The position numbers and the translations under genes were made by a program. Of a stretch of DNA of 64,000 nt, positions 35,878-47,413 are shown in pieces (the first letter of the stretch is position 1; each line of letters opens with the position of its first letter). Origin of the DNA: Euonymus europaeus (taxonomy: Eukaryota > Streptophyta > Magnoliopsida > Celastrales > Celastraceae); assembly GCA_963580455.1 (NCBI GenBank), contig OY756964.1:4402001-4466000 (forward strand), read 5' to 3'. The notes beneath the pieces are model-generated. The model was not told where the DNA came from and did not search any database. It saw only the letters and a list, made by a program, of their open reading frames with translations.

Positions 35878-38035
35878 ATGGAGTACACACCAGTGTCGCA
35901 GCTTCATATCGCCCAACGAGGATGTAAAATAAGAGGAAGGCTTGCCAGAATTTGGAATTCAACTAACCCAAAGATGAATGATGAATTGATAAGTGTGGAT
36001 TTTGTTCTCGTAGATGCTGAGGTACACTCATACATTGAATCATCAGTATGATACAAAAAAAAACCATTACTTACAATAACAAATTGTTTGAAATATAGAA
36101 CACAGCAATACAGGGGTCTATGAGAAAAGAAGATGCGCAGAGGATACAAGAGACGTTCAAGCAAGGAAAAATATACACATTAGCAAACTTTATGGTCGTG
36201 GCTGCTAGGAAAAATTTCAGAGTTACTGCCAATGAAAATATGCTGAGGATAGGGACATGGACAATCATAAAGGAAGAACATGATCTCGAACTATCATTCC
36301 CATTTGACAGCTTCTGCTTCGTTAGAGATGATGAAATAGACGATCGAATGCACAATGACACACAACTGACAGGTAATTACTATATCATCAAAAACACATA
36401 TAACTACAAATTATAATGTCTTAAAGAACTAATTTATTACACATCCATGGTTGGCAGATTTCATAGGCCATCTGACATCTGTTGGAAGAACAAGCAAATT
36501 ATATGCCAATGGCAGACATGTATCAAAGAGGAACTTAACAATCCAAAGCTTAAAGTAAGTGAGAAAGCCAGTTAAAATATTTATAATTTACTAGACTATA
36601 ATAACTGCTTATAGAAAATCCCATCAATTAATGTTCAGGATCAAGAGCCTACCTGTCACTCTATGGGGTTTAACTGCAGAACAATTTGATGAGGAATATG
36701 TCAGGAACATATCAAAAAAAGAACCGCTGATCATCATCCTAACTGGAATGACGGTGAGGTCATACAAAGGTAAATAAAATAAATTGTTATATATATTCTT
36801 TATACATTTACCCTTATATAACACATGTAAGAATGACTTCAAAAACAGCGGAAACCACATTGTCAAGCTCATCGGCAACACATATTTACCTGAATCTAGA
36901 GACAACAGAGGTAGCAACTTTCCGTGAAAGGTAAAAATGACAATTATTTAAGTATTTACTCTGTATACTATCATCAACTAAATTTCAAACATTATACTAA
37001 TACAGACTTGAGTATCCAAATGAGGTGACATATATTGAAGACAAAATTGGAGATTCATCAATTCTCACGGCGGATGCATCAATAGGAAAACAAGTGATTT
37101 CACAGCTCTTACAACTAGATCCACTCTCTGATATGGTAAACTTAATCAAGTTACAATAACTACATTACAAATAAATCTTGCATTAAATAACCATGTATTA
37201 AACAATATTGCAGGAGAAAAGTTTTTGGACCCAAGGAACAATTTCAAAGATAGATGTATCAAATGGGTGGTGGTACAATGCCTGCCCTAAGTGCAAACTT
37301 GGCATCAAAAACTTCGATGGAAAGCTTGATTGCCTACAGTGTGGTCCATTAGGGAAACTACCTCTACCATGGTATTTTACAAACAAAATATGCCATGTTA
37401 TATTGATTTGTACAATGTCATTCTCCAGAAAATATTAACTCATTGGTTTTTATATTGTAGGTATAAATTATCACTGGAAGTTGCAGACGACACTGGATCC
37501 GCAGTGTTCCTTGCATTTGGAGTACACGTAGAAAGATTATTAAAGATGACGGCTAGCCAACTTTGTGAGCTACCAAACTCCAACAGGGCCATCGCACCTC
37601 CAATCATGCAGCAACTAGAGGGACAAAGCTTCATTTTCAAGGTTGCAATCAATCCAAGAGATAAGAACAAAGAGGTTTTATCCTTCATTATATCAAGCAT
37701 TCTCGATGAGCATTTGATGGAAGTGACGCATCAAACATACTATGAAAAGATGTTGTCGAATCCAGATAGAAGCTACAATAAAGATTTTGATCACAGCAAA
37801 GACCAAAATAAAAAAAGGTATACAAAAACTAAAATCCCAGATTCTATAATATATATATTCATATATTATATGACCACAAACATTATTTGATATTGTTGGT
37901 CATTATTATGACACATTGATGACATGTCATTATCTTCAATATCTCAATAGGGATGGAGAAACATGCTCTGGAAAAGAAATAAAGGACAACCATATGGATA
38001 ACATGAAAGCTGGGAAAAAATGCAAGGAGAATTAG
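35878..38035 (+). CDS. Helitron-borne RPA1-like single-stranded DNA-binding protein
   Basis: Nine exons with consistent GT-AG sites and phases: 35878-36021, 36099-36372, 36458-36554, 36639-36769, 36849-36930, 37006-37135, 37214-37371, 37461-37817 and 37951-38035. They total 1458 nt (485 residues) with no interruption. The protein shows OB-fold regions like the large subunit of replication protein A: an N-terminal MEYTPVSQLHIAQRGCKIRG, an IQGSMRKEDAQRI...F strand region, and a C-terminal OB fold with a zinc ribbon CPKC-x12-CLQC (exon 7). The last exon is short, charged and Lys-rich. Plant Helitrons commonly carry RPA1-like genes, thought to protect or hand over the single-stranded transposition intermediate. 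An intact multi-exon structure implies selection until recently. Confidence 0.88.
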
Positions 38036-39628
38036 TTCGGTGAACTGAACAAGATATATGCACTATATAGGGTATAAATAGCTGCAATTTTGAATGTTAA
38101 ATATTCAGCAAAACAAACTTCGCTAAGATTAAGTTTTGATGTTTGAGACATGCAAGTGTTGAATATTAGTTATGGAGGATGTGTAATCACCATGCTTACC
38201 TTTATGTAATAAATAATGAAGTCCCAGATGATGGACAAGTATGTTTATCCCCTCGGTTAATACTCATAATATTTGTGTAAAGTATGTTTTTGGGTTATAT
38301 TGTGTCTGCTTCAGGGTGTTAAGTTGGTTTCCCTCATTAGTTTTGCTCATTTGCTGTTGCAAGATAAGTAAGCTGCCTCTCCAATGTATATTAATATTGT
38401 CATGAGCCTGTCCATTCTACCAGTCTACCTTGAACTTAACAAAAGTAACAGTAAAAACAGAAGAAAAAAAATCTCACAACAAGATAACCTCTCAACAGGT
38501 AAAAATTACTCCGGAAAAAATTGAGGGTCATACAAAAACTTAATGAATACAGCATGCGAACTGCCCAAAAAATAGACAAATCTTCTGGTATTGCTATATC
38601 AAAAAAAATACAGAAGATATACAATGCCTTAAATTACTCCAGACCCAAACAACAAAATTATTTGAACCAACACAGGTAGCAAATACTTTTTCCACCAGAC
38701 TTACCTCGCAGCTCGGGCCTGTGCATGCTCGAGGGAAAATTATATAGTTACATATTTTGAGAATGTCGGTAGTAGGAATTAGCTTTTTCCCAATTTGAAA
38801 CTGTAGGTTTTGTTGAGGCGGTGCTATGTACCCAAACAAAATATCCTGTCATTAATGTCCGATGTCACAAATTTCCAATCTACCTAATGCTTAGCTGAAT
38901 CATTTGACAAAGATAGATATGCATATGGTTAAAGTCAAGAACTTCAATAACCGCCTTTAAAACAACTGACTTCTCCATTACGGAAAAACCGTCCCTTGAG
39001 ATTTGATAGGAACTGAGATAGTAACCGCACAAAAACACCTTCCGCCGCAAGAAATTCAAGCTCTGCATTTAATATATCAAAAGCAGCACACAATTGTGTA
39101 CAAACGTGCACATATAGAAGCCTTTTACCCAATGGAAATTCAACATAGGCTATCAGCCTATGCTATATACACTGCACAAACTATCTTTAGTAGTCTGTTA
39201 ACTTGGTTTTATCTTATTACCCAGATAGAGCATTAAAGACACGTAATGACATGGCCCAATTATCACACAAATGGCAAACAAAAGTCAAACACATCAAATA
39301 CCCTCACAAAATATCTTCATAAACCATGTAACTTAATATCTGGTAGAGAATGAAACACGACAACAACCACATTCAACAAACCTTTTATATTCAACTAATA
39401 AATACGACCTCAAAGTGGAAGAAACACATGCAAAATAACACGATACATCAACCCCCAATCAAACTGAAAAAAAGGAACAACGGACCACGCTTTCCAATCT
39501 CACAGGTGAGTATCTGTCACAACTCCAACACATTATTACCATCTTAGAGCCAACCATTACCCAGGTTGGACACTACTAGGACGCTTTCCTAAATTCAGTT
39601 TCGTTTGTTTTCCCTGTTCTGCAGGATA
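38036..39628. other. Helitron spacer before the third gene, with its probable leader intron
   Basis: 3' region of the RPA-like gene, including the segment shared with the DNA downstream of RepHel, then AT-rich DNA. At the right end a donor (CTCACAG then GTGAGTATC, about 39506) and an acceptor (TTCTGCAG, 39617-39624) outline a leader intron immediately before the third gene, similar in layout to that of the RPA-like gene. Confidence 0.45.
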
Positions 39629-40462
39629 ATGGCAGGATTATTCAAACAAGTTATGAAACATAAGCTACACGACCACAATCTATATGGGCCAAAACACGCA
39701 GATGCTATCAGAGATATGTGGTGGCTAATAAACCAGTTGGAGAATGCAGCGTCAATGAAAAATGATTTAACAGCCGCAGAATTGTGCATCTTGGTTGATT
39801 CGTCAGAGTCTTTGCATGATAACTTCAACCTACTGAAGATGAGTTATGAATGGAAAAATCAAGGTTTAGATGAAGATAGCATCATCAACTTGGCTACAAC
39901 AGACACCAACACGCGAGTATCACAGGAGGAAATCGAAGTTGACAAGATCATGAAATCAACAATCCTACTGCATGTGTCAATATTGACATCGACTCAAACC
40001 ACTCGGAATCGAAGGCAAAAGTACACCAACATCCATCAGTTGTATCAGAGAGCTCGAAATATGTATGAACAACTTAACCAAAAGAAACACTTGCAAGTAC
40101 AAAATAGGAGCTCGGCCACAGTAACAGAAGCTTGCAACATCATGAAACAAGACAGAAACGCACAACAGTTGCACGTAACAACCAGGAGGATGGACTGGTG
40201 CAGGATTCAAATGGAAGAATTATCCAATGCTGCTATACAACAACTCAAAGATGACCTCGAATGCAGCCAAACAAACTGGGAGGGATCTTCAATGCAGGCA
40301 TATGATAAAATTGGCTTTTTGAAGGAACAAGATTATCTAAAGGAAGCCTCTAATGAGAAAAGGTATTTTGTTAATCAAATCTCTGGAATTTTAGACATAA
40401 AGAATGAGATAGATTTGATAGCAGATACAATATGGAGTCTTACAAATGCAACACATATATAG
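39629..40462 (+). CDS. Unrecognised Helitron third open frame, 277 residues
   Basis: Intact frame starting at ATG 39629, four bases after a good acceptor (TTCTGCAG). I do not recognise the family. The protein starts MAGLFKQVMKHKLHDHNLYG and is mostly helical, rich in Gln, Asn, Lys and Glu, with short coiled-coil-like stretches (for example IHQLYQRARNMYEQLNQKK, MEELSNAAIQQLKDDLE and the region after YDKIGFLKEQDYL). No zinc-binding, nuclease, protease or nucleotide-binding motif is visible, and there is no signal peptide or membrane segment. It lies 1.6 kb after the RPA-like gene on the same strand, with its own spliced leader and a long open frame in AT-rich DNA, which argues for real coding. 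It could be a Helitron accessory protein or a captured host gene fragment. Confidence 0.6.
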   Translation: MAGLFKQVMKHKLHDHNLYGPKHADAIRDMWWLINQLENAASMKNDLTAAELCILVDSSESLHDNFNLLKMSYEWKNQGLDEDSIINLATTDTNTRVSQEEIEVDKIMKSTILLHVSILTSTQTTRNRRQKYTNIHQLYQRARNMYEQLNQKKHLQVQNRSSATVTEACNIMKQDRNAQQLHVTTRRMDWCRIQMEELSNAAIQQLKDDLECSQTNWEGSSMQAYDKIGFLKEQDYLKEASNEKRYFVNQISGILDIKNEIDLIADTIWSLTNATHI

Positions 40463-42621
40463 AATACTCTGACTATATGTAGTTTAATAGGTAGAAATAG
40501 GGATATGTATCATAATATGACTGTGTGTAGTTAAGGAGGAATATGCCGACTACAAAGTATGCATTGGAGCAAAGAAGAAATTCCTTCTACGCAACAGACC
40601 ATAAAGATGTCGGCAATTTTGAAGTCAATCAAAGAAAGATAGAAGAAGATGGAAAATTTTGTTCTCATTGTCGAATCATTTTGATGGCTGTGTGTAACGA
40701 AATTTTGTTAAATGTTTTCATAATTGTAATTTTGCCTTGTAAAATATCTTCCTTATGCTTTCTCATATATATACATTACAGCTTTATAAAGTTTATTATT
40801 GGAACATTACCGCACTTTCATGCTAGCACTACACATGTCCATCTAATGATCTATGGCTTCTTCAACTGCTGCTTTTAGTCTTTGCCTATCATATACTGTA
40901 TTGCCCTCAAATTTTGGGAATTCCCCTTTATTAGATAGCTTTGCCTTTTTTTGTTAGTGTTATGTGATTCTACGAGACGAATTACTAAAGGCTGTGAGAA
41001 TTTAATAGTCTTTCTTGATATTCCGATGCAATAGTTGAGGTAGACTTATGTATTTCAATTGTGTTGCTGGTACATGTATAAAGCATCAAGTTTTGACAAA
41101 TCCATGTATCAGTACATGCTCCTGTGGAAGAGGGAGGCGAAACAAGGAACCTATTACCTTAATATGTTGCCTAATTCATACTGACCCATTCTATATATCA
41201 TAAACCATCTACTTCGGCTTTTGTTTCGGTCCTTTGGAAACCTAAAACAAACTATAATATTGAGATTTGAGGCCCAATTAGTCTGCCTATATCAACTGTG
41301 CCCTCAACCATCTCATAACATATAAGCCGCATAAAACCTACCACAGAGATTTCAACTTGCAACAGCAGCAGCATAAACACATCCAATCTTTTCACTCCTC
41401 ATGTGCATGATTAATTAATGATAAACCAAAAGAAAAAGGAGTTTGAACTCGTCACGCTGAACTTGAGTTGGATTAATATGCTTCATATAATTTATTAATA
41501 CAGTTAGAGGAAAGGGAAGTGATGAAGTGCTTATAATATATAAAATTATAATATATGATCTCTTTAACGAGATAACCATCTTGCAACAGATTGCAGAGGT
41601 TGGGAAAGCAATAACCTCCTCGAGTGACGTCGCCTATAAGCACACAAATTTCCTGATGTTTTTTTTGTTCGACAAAAAAAGCCAAAGCCAAAGACAATGT
41701 ATTGTATTTTACATACCGGATGCTATGACTTTCACTGGACAAGGAAACACTGAAGGAAACGAACAGCAGTGGTAGGATCTCCCCTGCAAACCACACAAAT
41801 TAAATGTTGCATATCTTTTTGCGATAAATGTTGTATATCATAACCTTTCATCTGTTATGTTCCTTAATGCCATTTTATTTCATTTGCTTGCATACATACA
41901 TTTTCTTTGTTCCATTTAAAAGTAAAGGCAATCCAATTTGTAAATTCATACACAAATATGGGACTTGCACTTCTAAATTATCCGTAAATCATCAAAATTA
42001 TCTACGGTTAATTATCTTTTTGAAGTTGAAGACACCAATACTGATTAGAAGAACATGTCATACATATATTTAAATGGTATAAATATATATAAAAGAGGTT
42101 GTTATTGAACCATTTCCCATAACTTTGATGATTTAATTACTTGGCCCAAAGTATAAGGGATTACCTGCTCCATTTTTCATAGTATAAAGGCTCATTTGAC
42201 CCATTACTAAATGGCCGAATAGTGTCTCTGTAATGTACATGAGTCGCTCATGTGTTGTTCGAATTCACATCGTTTCTTTTTAACAAAAATAAAAGATGTC
42301 ATCGGACTAAAAGCCACGTCACTCATATTTAACATAAAATATCTTTAGGGGCTAACGTGGGCCGTTTTAGAGGAATTCTCGATTAAATGATTAGAGGAAA
42401 GGGAAATGATGAACTAATGACATGATATACGATTGCATATATTACGATAATTACTTGCACTTTACTAACCTACAAAGGTTTTCTCGATTTAAATATAATG
42501 TTATTGATTCATAATTGCGAACTTTCTCTCTATTTAATCATAATCGCAACTATTAGCTTTTGCTATATTACAAAAACGAACGTTATAACACCCGGGGCGA
42601 AGCCCGGGCATGCCCTCCTAG
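40463..42621. other. Helitron 3' region
   Basis: No supported gene. Around 41340-41400 a stretch of about 60-80 bp resembles the coding start of RepHel (28970-29035; shared CTTGCAACAGC...AACACATCCAAT...TTCACTCCT). A short motif TTAGAGGAAAGGGAA occurs at about 41505 and about 42393. The terminal hairpin and CTAG end close the region. Confidence 0.5.
42591..42621 (+). other. Helitron 3' terminal hairpin and CTAG end
   Basis: CCCGGG-GCGAAG-CCCGGG can fold into a six- to seven-base-pair GC stem, ten bases before the terminal CTAG. It is followed by T as required for A|T insertion. Confidence 0.85.
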
Positions 42622-43901
42622 TATATTTATATATGTCATGTAAAGTTAGGTAAACTTAAGTTAATATTAGTTTACAAAAATTCAACCATAAATATTAGTT
42701 CAGATTTTATTTATTTTCAAATAATTTTTTTGGGTTTCTTCTGCTTCGCTTCTTCTGCGGAATCCCCCTGTCATGGCTTAACCACTTCTGTTTTTGTCGC
42801 TCTAATTTTCACTTTCTTCGCCGATTGTATCTATTTAGCATCAATGGTGAGTTTACGGTTTACCCTCTCTCAAATTTCTTTTACATTTAATAAACTTTGC
42901 AATTCAGGATTCTGAGATCGGTTTGTGACTCGTTGAGTGTTTTTTTTTTTTTTGAATAATTTCGAAATGTAGTAGATATGACTGTCTGTTAGAAGAGGAT
43001 GAGAAAGAAATCTTGATCTGTGGAACCTAATTGCTTTAACTTATTCGGTTAGCGATATGATTCAATTAGTGTTTGTGCGATCGATGAGTTGCTCGGTAGC
43101 GTATAATCGGAGATTCTGAATTTTTTCTCTATTTCCTGTTAGCGATCAAACAGAAATTTATTAATATGCAGTATTGGCTAGGTTTGCTTTGACGAGATTT
43201 TTAATTTTTTTATTCCTATATTTTTGTTTGCTTCAGTTTCAAACTGATGAGAAAATCGTGCTCAAAATTTAAGAAATTTCAGGCACTTGAATTTTTCTCT
43301 GGTGATACTGCAGCTGTCTCACTTTAAGCAGTTAATCATACTCGAAAGTATACAATTCACATTTGGAGTGTTCGTTTAAATTTCTCGTTCATTTTAAGCA
43401 AAATTCTCATTTGTTGGTTCTGTTGTGGTCAAAAATTTTTATCCTCTCACATTACGTGAGATACACTGAAATGTTCACAATTAATGGGGATGCGTAGTTC
43501 AAATTTTGGCCAGGCACTGCCTTTCTTATGCATTTATAAAATCATCTAAGAAACTGGTAGGGACGATGTATATCTAAAACATTATCACGAATTGTGGACA
43601 CCCGAAAATGAGCTTTAAGAGACATATTCAGCATTTAGTTTCCTGAAGTTTTCTTCTCGTTCTTTCTTTATTTGTGCATCTGTGTGTTTGTTTGTTTTTG
43701 TGGGTGGTGAGTGTGGAGAAATATGAATTTGAGGTTTCTTAACTACTGTTGCCGAGGTTGTCAAATATGCAGCATCGTCAAAATATAAGTACAAAGTCGA
43801 GGTTTCTTAAGTTGTGAGAACATGATTGTCATGTTTGGAACTGATTGTAGAGTCGATCCTTGACTCTAATTATTTAGCACTTCCTAAATTCACATTCTCA
43901 G
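42622..43901. other. Possible old leader and first introns of the MHK locus
   Basis: A possible non-coding exon (about 42735-42846) ends ATG followed by GTGAGTTTAC, then AT-rich intron-like DNA. I searched for kinase N-lobe exons (glycine loop, catalytic Lys) and found none. Confidence 0.35.
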
Positions 43902-46900
43902 GAATATAAACTCTACCAAAGAATGAGAGAATGAGAGAATGAGAAATACCATTTTCTGAGGAAGAGATACAGAACTTCATGTCTCAACTGTTGCAGGGAC
44001 TTGCTCACATGCATAGAAATGAATATTTCCATTGAGACCTAAAGCCCGGTATAACATTATAGGCATTATATTGATTTTTATTACAGATAATGCATTCTTC
44101 ATTTTTGAAATCTCTGGCATCTGTGGATGCTTCCATCTATATATTGAGAATTATTCTTAAGTAAATCATTCTTTGTGAAGAGAATTTGCTAGTTATGGAC
44201 AATGTTCTTAAAATTGCTGACTTTTGTCTGGCTCGAGAATTTTTGTCAATGCCTCCCTATACTGAATATGTTTCCATACTGTGGTGAGCTGTATTCTATT
44301 GGACGTACTATTTATTTAGCTCACAGTCACTGACACTCAATTATATCAATTTTTCACTTCATATTTTGGTTTAAATATGATTCCTAGGTATCGAGCTCCT
44401 GAAGTCCTATTACAGTCATCATCATATACTCCTGCAATTGGTATGGAAATCTTCATCTGTTTCCTTTTCTTTTTAATCTTGTTGCAGTATTGGTGATACT
44501 ATACTCTTTTTTCATCTAGCTTAACTGCCTGTCATTTTTACTTTGTTACTGAAGCTGGGTTGGGCGAAGTTGATAATTTAATTTAGCCTTTCTTTTGAAC
44601 TCTGCTGCACATAATGGACTTGGTTGGAGAGTTCAAACCAAATTTTCTTTTGAGCCGACTCAACCAAATTTAATACATCGAATTTTCACATGAATAAACC
44701 ATTCATCTTTTTAACTATTGTTCTGACCACTAGCATACACACAGACATGTGGGCAGTTGGCGCAATACTAGCTGAGCTTTTCACTCTATCCCCAATTTTC
44801 CCTGGAGAAAGGTGATAATCTTATCCCAAATTCTTGTTCTTGGACTTCAATGATAATTTTACAATTTTATAAAAAGATAAGTTAGTTTTCTCTTAATTTG
44901 TTAATTCCTCTACTTATAAGCTCAAAACTCAGCTCAACTTTTTCTGGTTACGTGGAAACTTACACTGCAATGGCCAAAAATTATTGCACAAGTTTTTGAG
45001 ATTCATATACTGAGATTAGCTTCTTTCATGGGCAGTGAAGCAGATCAATTGTTCAAGATATGTCGCGTTCTTGGTGCACCAGATTGGACTGCTTTCTCAG
45101 AAGCAGGAAATTCTTATCGACTGATTAATACTAGTTATTCCGATGTAAGATTCTGAATGAACATTTTTGTTTATTATGCTATTGTTTTATTTTAGTCTTC
45201 GACTTCCCACTCACCTTTCCCCTTTTTTTCACTCTAATGTGTTGATAGATTATCCCAGTCAACCTACCTGTTTTGATTCCGAATGCTAGCTCAGCAGCTA
45301 TTGATTTGATCAAGGTAGGCATTGATTTTACTGATACAATCAACTTACACTACTTGTTCAAATTACCGATTTTTATAAATATTTAACCATGCTGATTTAC
45401 TTCATTTCATTTTATTTTACCTTTCCTTGAATGTCTGAAGCAACTTTGCTCGTGGGACCCATTAAGGAGGCCAAGTGCAGAACAGACATTACAACATCCA
45501 TTCTTTCATGTAATATATGCTCACAACTCACAAGGCCTTTTTTTTTGCTTTCTTTATTATATTAAGACACTAGCATGGCTTATATAGGTGGGTATGTGGA
45601 TTTCTTATCCGCTTGTGTTGAAGCTAAGTAACATTGGCAAGTCTTTATCAAGACTGGATTCCAACTTTTGAGAATTCCCTTTCTTGCTTGATGTATTTGT
45701 GCGATGATGCAGGGACAGAGCCAAAGCTTGAGCTGAATTTATGGGACTTTCATTCTGAACCCGATGACTGTTTCTTGGATTGACACTGGCTGTCAATCCC
45801 AGTGATTCAAACATGGGTATGCATTGTCATCTTTAGCATTTTACTGTTCAGTGAACTGGGATTTATTTATGCTACTGCTTGCTTTAGCCACATGTGGCAG
45901 CATGGAAGTTTTGTTAGCATATGTTTTAGTCCACACAAAATTTGTAGTAAACCTGTAGAGTTTGGAAAAGAAAGTAAATCTGGAAGCATCATCCCCAGTT
46001 CCCCTCTTGGAAAGCGATGACTATAAGATGCTCCACATTGCTTTATAAGAACTGCTCATGATGTCAGGTCCTCCACACTTTTTTTATTATGATCTAAGGA
46101 GGTCTTTCTGCTTTTAGCTACTTATTCTTCTGTCACTGGGGGCAAGTTTCTCTAGACTCTGAAAAGGTTGATTGGCTTCCTTTGCAAGATTTGCTCTGTC
46201 TAATTCTTTTTTTTTCTGTCTTTTTTGCTTGATTTTTATGTAAAAAATCATTTATCTGATTGCAAAATTATCTGTCACAGAGCTGCACCATAGTATGTCT
46301 CAAAGTATCAAAGATGTGAGTTTTTAATGTCTTAATTCAGATACGATATATGGCTTGCTTTAGTTAACTACACATAAGACATTGTTTTGTCTTTACCATT
46401 AAACAGATTGTTTGACTATATTTTGAAATTTGATGAGTCCCAAAATGCAGGATATGGTGTATTGCACTGGTTTCGAAAATCCCTCAGAGCAGTCAGGTAA
46501 CTTTCTGGTCTCATCTCTCGTATACATGCCTTATGTATTATAAGTTTAGTTCAGGGAGAGAAGAAGACAACTTACCACCCACAATGGTCCATGTAAATGA
46601 TTCCTGAAAAGTTTTGCCCCATTATAACATTTCGGTCCCCAATTATGTTGATATTCTATTGGAATAGGAAAGGACAATACCGTGTTCTAAGCTTCTTGCT
46701 GCCTCTAATTCTTAGTGTCATTGCCCAAAGTTGAGAAACCCAGGCATAAAGTACCTGCTTCATTTAACTCCAAAGAAACATATCCATAAATTTCTAAAAA
46801 CATAAGAAATGTTCATCTGTTCCGTGTTTGCTAGTAACATGTTTGTACTGTGTGTTCCAGTTTTTTGGTCTCTTCTTTCTCCTGATCAAGATCTACACTG

Positions 46901-47413
46901 TGCACGAGTTGAAGCATCTTTGTCATTGTCATTCAGGTAAGAACATACGTGTTATTTATTATTGTCTTGGTGTAAAAATGTGCATGCTTGCGCAGACATT
47001 CACTCCTTCAGTCACTGCTCTGAATCCCCCTACCAAAATTGGTTGGAACTTTCTGTTTATAAAAGTTTTTTGGATTGAAGGTTCCTGAGTGGAAAATGAA
47101 AACTCAAATGAGTGATTTTGCATCATAATTTGAGTTTTCCAACCGCTATGTTCATGTCATATCACTGGTTTCTCCCTAGGGTATCATTAACTTTAAAAGA
47201 TTTTCCATTCGTTTGATAGAATCAATAAAGTTAAAATTCAGTATTTTTCCGTGGTGCACATTAGTTTCACTGCTAGAAAGGTTACTGATAGACATATAGA
47301 GATGCATTCCACCACAATCAGCTGGGTTCACTGTTGGACCACTGCAGCCTGATATTTTCCACTGTCCATTGTTGGCTGCATTCTTCCCTTTACTGCAGAG
47401 TCATTACTTCTGA
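43902..47413 (+). pseudogene. MHK-type CMGC kinase pseudogene (MAK/ICK-like)
   Basis: Recognisable exons: 43902-44048, 44181-44283, 44388-44440, 44745-44811, 45036-45144, 45249-45314, 45441-45509, 45588-45671, 45713-45816, 46281-46315, 46451-46496, 46861-46936 and 47302-47413. They encode [76 protein letters not shown] and the plant-specific tail ending in LQSHYF, all as in Arabidopsis MHK. Lesions: no N-lobe (no glycine loop or catalytic Lys); an expanded GAGAAT repeat that breaks the frame in the first remnant exon; TGA in place of the HRD arginine; DFG changed to DFC; a one-base loss after CFL in the 45713 exon. Splice sites are largely preserved, so decay is fairly recent. The kinase would have been a cell-cycle-related or cilia-type MAK/ICK relative. 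Confidence 0.85.

Larger units (their letters stand above)
26925..42621 (+). mobile_element. Large autonomous-type Helitron (about 15.7 kb)
   Basis: The 3' end is clear: a GC-rich hairpin (CCCGGGGCGAAGCCCGGG, 42591-42608) lies about ten bases before CTAG (42618-42621) and is followed by T. The 5' end is placed at TCTTATACTATAATTA (26925) after an A. This start resembles known plant Helitron 5' ends, but the flanking CTTAT repeat leaves it uncertain by several 5-bp steps. The A|T target and absence of terminal inverted repeats or target duplications fit rolling-circle insertion. Cargo in order: Rep/helicase (28813-33281), RPA1-like gene (35878-38035) and an unrecognised third open frame (39629-40462), all on the plus strand. 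Confidence 0.85.

Noticed and set aside
40543..40878. 111-residue frame in the Helitron after the third gene
   Set aside because: Only the first third looks protein-like, there is no recognisable domain, and it probably lies in the 3' UTR of the third gene.
41473..41796. Pair of overlapping frames on both strands inside the Helitron 3' part
   Set aside because: Neither strand shows a domain or a usable splice context; likely chance frames or decayed captured DNA.
44041..44060. Apparent Glu-to-Gly change in the kinase KPEN motif
   Set aside because: The GGTATA after CCC is a splice donor; joined to 44181 the codon is GAG, so Glu is intact. Only the HRD stop and the DFC change are real.
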